NCBI GenBank assembly: GCA_900549885.1
Contig: URQA01000157.1
Coordinates: forward strand, 1 to 5,573
Direction: 5' to 3'
Source: an uncultured Eubacteriales bacterium
Lineage (GTDB): Bacteria > Bacillota > Clostridia > Oscillospirales > Oscillospiraceae
DNA length: 5,573 nucleotides
A program made the translations under genes and the position numbers. How positions within the stretch are numbered: position 1 is the stretch's first letter; every line of letters begins with the position of its first letter. Positions 4,555 through 5,573 of the stretch are shown in pieces. The notes under the pieces were generated by a model that worked only from the letters and a program-made list of their open reading frames with translations, was not told where the DNA came from and did no database searches.

Positions 4555-5573
4555 ATGCTCAACCAGAAAGACATTTTAAGTACCATCCACATGATCGACC
4601 AGCAGCACCTGGACGTGCGTACCATCACTATGGGCATTTCTCTGCTGGACTGCTGCGACCCTGACCCGGCAGCTGCTTGCCGGAAGATCTATGACAAGAT
4701 CACTACTTCCGCCGAGCACTTGGTCCAGACCGGCCATGATATCGAGACGGAGTTCGGTATCCCCATCGTGAACAAGCGTATCTCCGTCACCCCTATGGCC
4801 CTGGTGGCGGGCGCTTCCCGCACCAACGACTACGTCCCCTTTGCCCAGGCCATGGACAAGGCAGCCAAGGCGGTGGGGGTCAACTTCATCGGCGGCTTCT
4901 CCGCCCTGGTGCAGAAAGGGATGACCGAGGGGGACAAGAAGCTCATTGCCGCTATCCCTGAGGCCCTGGCGGTCACCGACGTGGTGTGCTCCAGCGTCAA
5001 CGTTGGCTCCACCAAGGCGGGCATCAACATGGACGCGGTGCGCCTCATGGGCGAGACCATCAAGGCTGCGGCGGAGCGCACCGCCGACCGAGGCGGCTTT
5101 GGCTGCGCTAAGCTGGTGGTGTTCTGCAACGCCGTGGAGGACAACCCTTTCATGGCTGGCGCCTTCCACGGCGTGGGGGAGGCTGAGCGGGTCATCAACG
5201 TGGGTGTCTCCGGCCCTGGCGTGGTCCATCACGCCCTCCAGTCCGTGAAGGGCCAGCCCTTTGACGTGGTGGCTGAGACCATCAAAAAGACTGCTTTCCA
5301 GGTCACCCGTATGGGTCAGTTGGTGGCCCGGGAGGCCAGCGCCCGGCTGAACGTGCCCTTCGGCATCGTGGATTTGTCCCTGGCCCCCACCCCCGCGATC
5401 GGGGACAGCGTGGCCCGCATCCTGGAGGAGATGGGCCTGGAGGTGTGCGGCACCCACGGCACCACCGCCGCCCTGGCCCTGCTCAACGACGCGGTGAAGA
5501 AGGGGGGCGTCATGGCCAGCTCCAGCGTGGGCGGCCTGTCCGGCGCCTTCATCCCGGTGAGCGAGGACGAGGG
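4555..5573 (+). CDS. UPF0210/DUF711 (PFL-like fold) protein, N-terminal 339 residues (3' end beyond window)
   Basis: The first 339 codons of a conserved bacterial and archaeal protein of about 450 residues; the frame is open at the right edge. Family blocks in order: DVRTITMGISLLDC (20-33), GIPIVNKRISVTPMALV (~68-84), GVNFIGGFSALVQKGMTEG (~107-125), CSSVNVGSTKAGINMDAVR (~144-162), NAVEDNPFMAGAFHGVGEAE (~191-210), VINVGVSGPGVVHHAL (~212-227), VAETIKKTAFQVTRMGQLVA (~238-257), GIVDLSLAPTPAIGDSVARI (~270-289) and GTHGTTAALALLNDAVKKGG (~299-318). Databases often call it 'PFL family' because its structure resembles pyruvate formate-lyase, but the reaction is unknown. Any C-terminal glycyl-radical loop lies outside the window. 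The repeated glycine-rich loops look like a phosphate- or nucleotide-binding fold, which is inference. AGGAG lies 7 nt before the ATG. Neighbour: the ACT-domain partner 226 bp upstream, an unusually long gap for this pair. Confidence 0.94.
   Translation, partial: MLNQKDILSTIHMIDQQHLDVRTITMGISLLDCCDPDPAAACRKIYDKITTSAEHLVQTGHDIETEFGIPIVNKRISVTPMALVAGASRTNDYVPFAQAMDKAAKAVGVNFIGGFSALVQKGMTEGDKKLIAAIPEALAVTDVVCSSVNVGSTKAGINMDAVRLMGETIKAAAERTADRGGFGCAKLVVFCNAVEDNPFMAGAFHGVGEAERVINVGVSGPGVVHHALQSVKGQPFDVVAETIKKTAFQVTRMGQLVAREASARLNVPFGIVDLSLAPTPAIGDSVARILEEMGLEVCGTHGTTAALALLNDAVKKGGVMASSSVGGLSGAFIPVSEDE

Noticed and set aside
4044..4637. Minus-strand open frame crossing the 226-bp spacer (197 codons)
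   Set aside because: It overlaps both the ACT gene and the UPF0210 start in antisense, shows no domain, and the spacer part is dominated by repeated words. It does not show that the spacer is coding.
4651..4656. Adjacent cysteines (C33-C34) in the UPF0210 protein compared with the catalytic Cys-Cys pair of pyruvate formate-lyase
   Set aside because: They lie near the N-terminus in a LLDCCDPDP context, and as I recall the family the second cysteine is not conserved. Position and context do not match the PFL active site.
4576..5457. Long open frame on the minus strand (293 codons)
   Set aside because: It is the antisense shadow of the UPF0210 gene, with a His/Gly/Asp-rich low-complexity translation typical of antisense frames in GC-rich DNA.

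Overview
The window is bacterial and GC-rich (judged by eye), with Shine-Dalgarno-led genes, frequent GTG starts, short gene gaps and a rho-independent terminator. The gene set is an mtaB-type methylthiotransferase, a Crh/HPr-like protein, a MATE exporter, a YfbR-type nucleotidase and an ACT-domain/UPF0210 (DUF711) pair. Together with the base composition this suggests a GC-rich member of the Bacillota, most likely a gut clostridium of the Oscillospiraceae (Flavonifractor/Intestinimonas-like). That placement is inference from gene content and style; no rRNA or other taxonomic marker is present.

Layout. Positions 1-1087 hold the first ~362 codons of a leftward mtaB gene, whose 3' end lies outside the window. 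A 103-bp divergent intergenic region (1088-1190) carries candidate promoters for both directions and a near-perfect 19-bp dyad. Rightward from it runs a small gene for an HPr-like protein without the phosphorylatable histidine (1191-1424), closed by a strong rho-independent terminator (1449-1484). A good sigma-A-type promoter (1508-1536) then starts a tight rightward cluster: a MATE exporter (1577-2977), a YfbR-like 5'-deoxynucleotidase overlapping it by GTGA (2974-3549), a GNAT acetyltransferase 3 bp further on (3553-4041), an ACT-domain protein of the UPF0237 type (4059-4328), and, after a peculiar 226-bp non-coding stretch full of short inverted repeats, the first 339 codons of a UPF0210/DUF711 protein (4555 to the right edge).

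How the genes may work together. The MATE-yfbR-GNAT block looks like a translationally coupled operon. The three activities (export, dNMP dephosphorylation, N-acetylation) do not make an obvious pathway and could simply be a housekeeping or detoxification group. The ACT protein and UPF0210 protein are a well-known conserved neighbour pair of unresolved function. The ACT domain probably senses a small ligand for the larger protein, but that is inference.

I see no transposase, integrase, CRISPR array, tRNA or rRNA. I found no clearly new defence or biosynthetic system. The parts most worth a second look are the structured-looking spacer between the ACT and UPF0210 genes, the promoter/operator arrangement at 1099-1177, and the histidine-less HPr-like protein.
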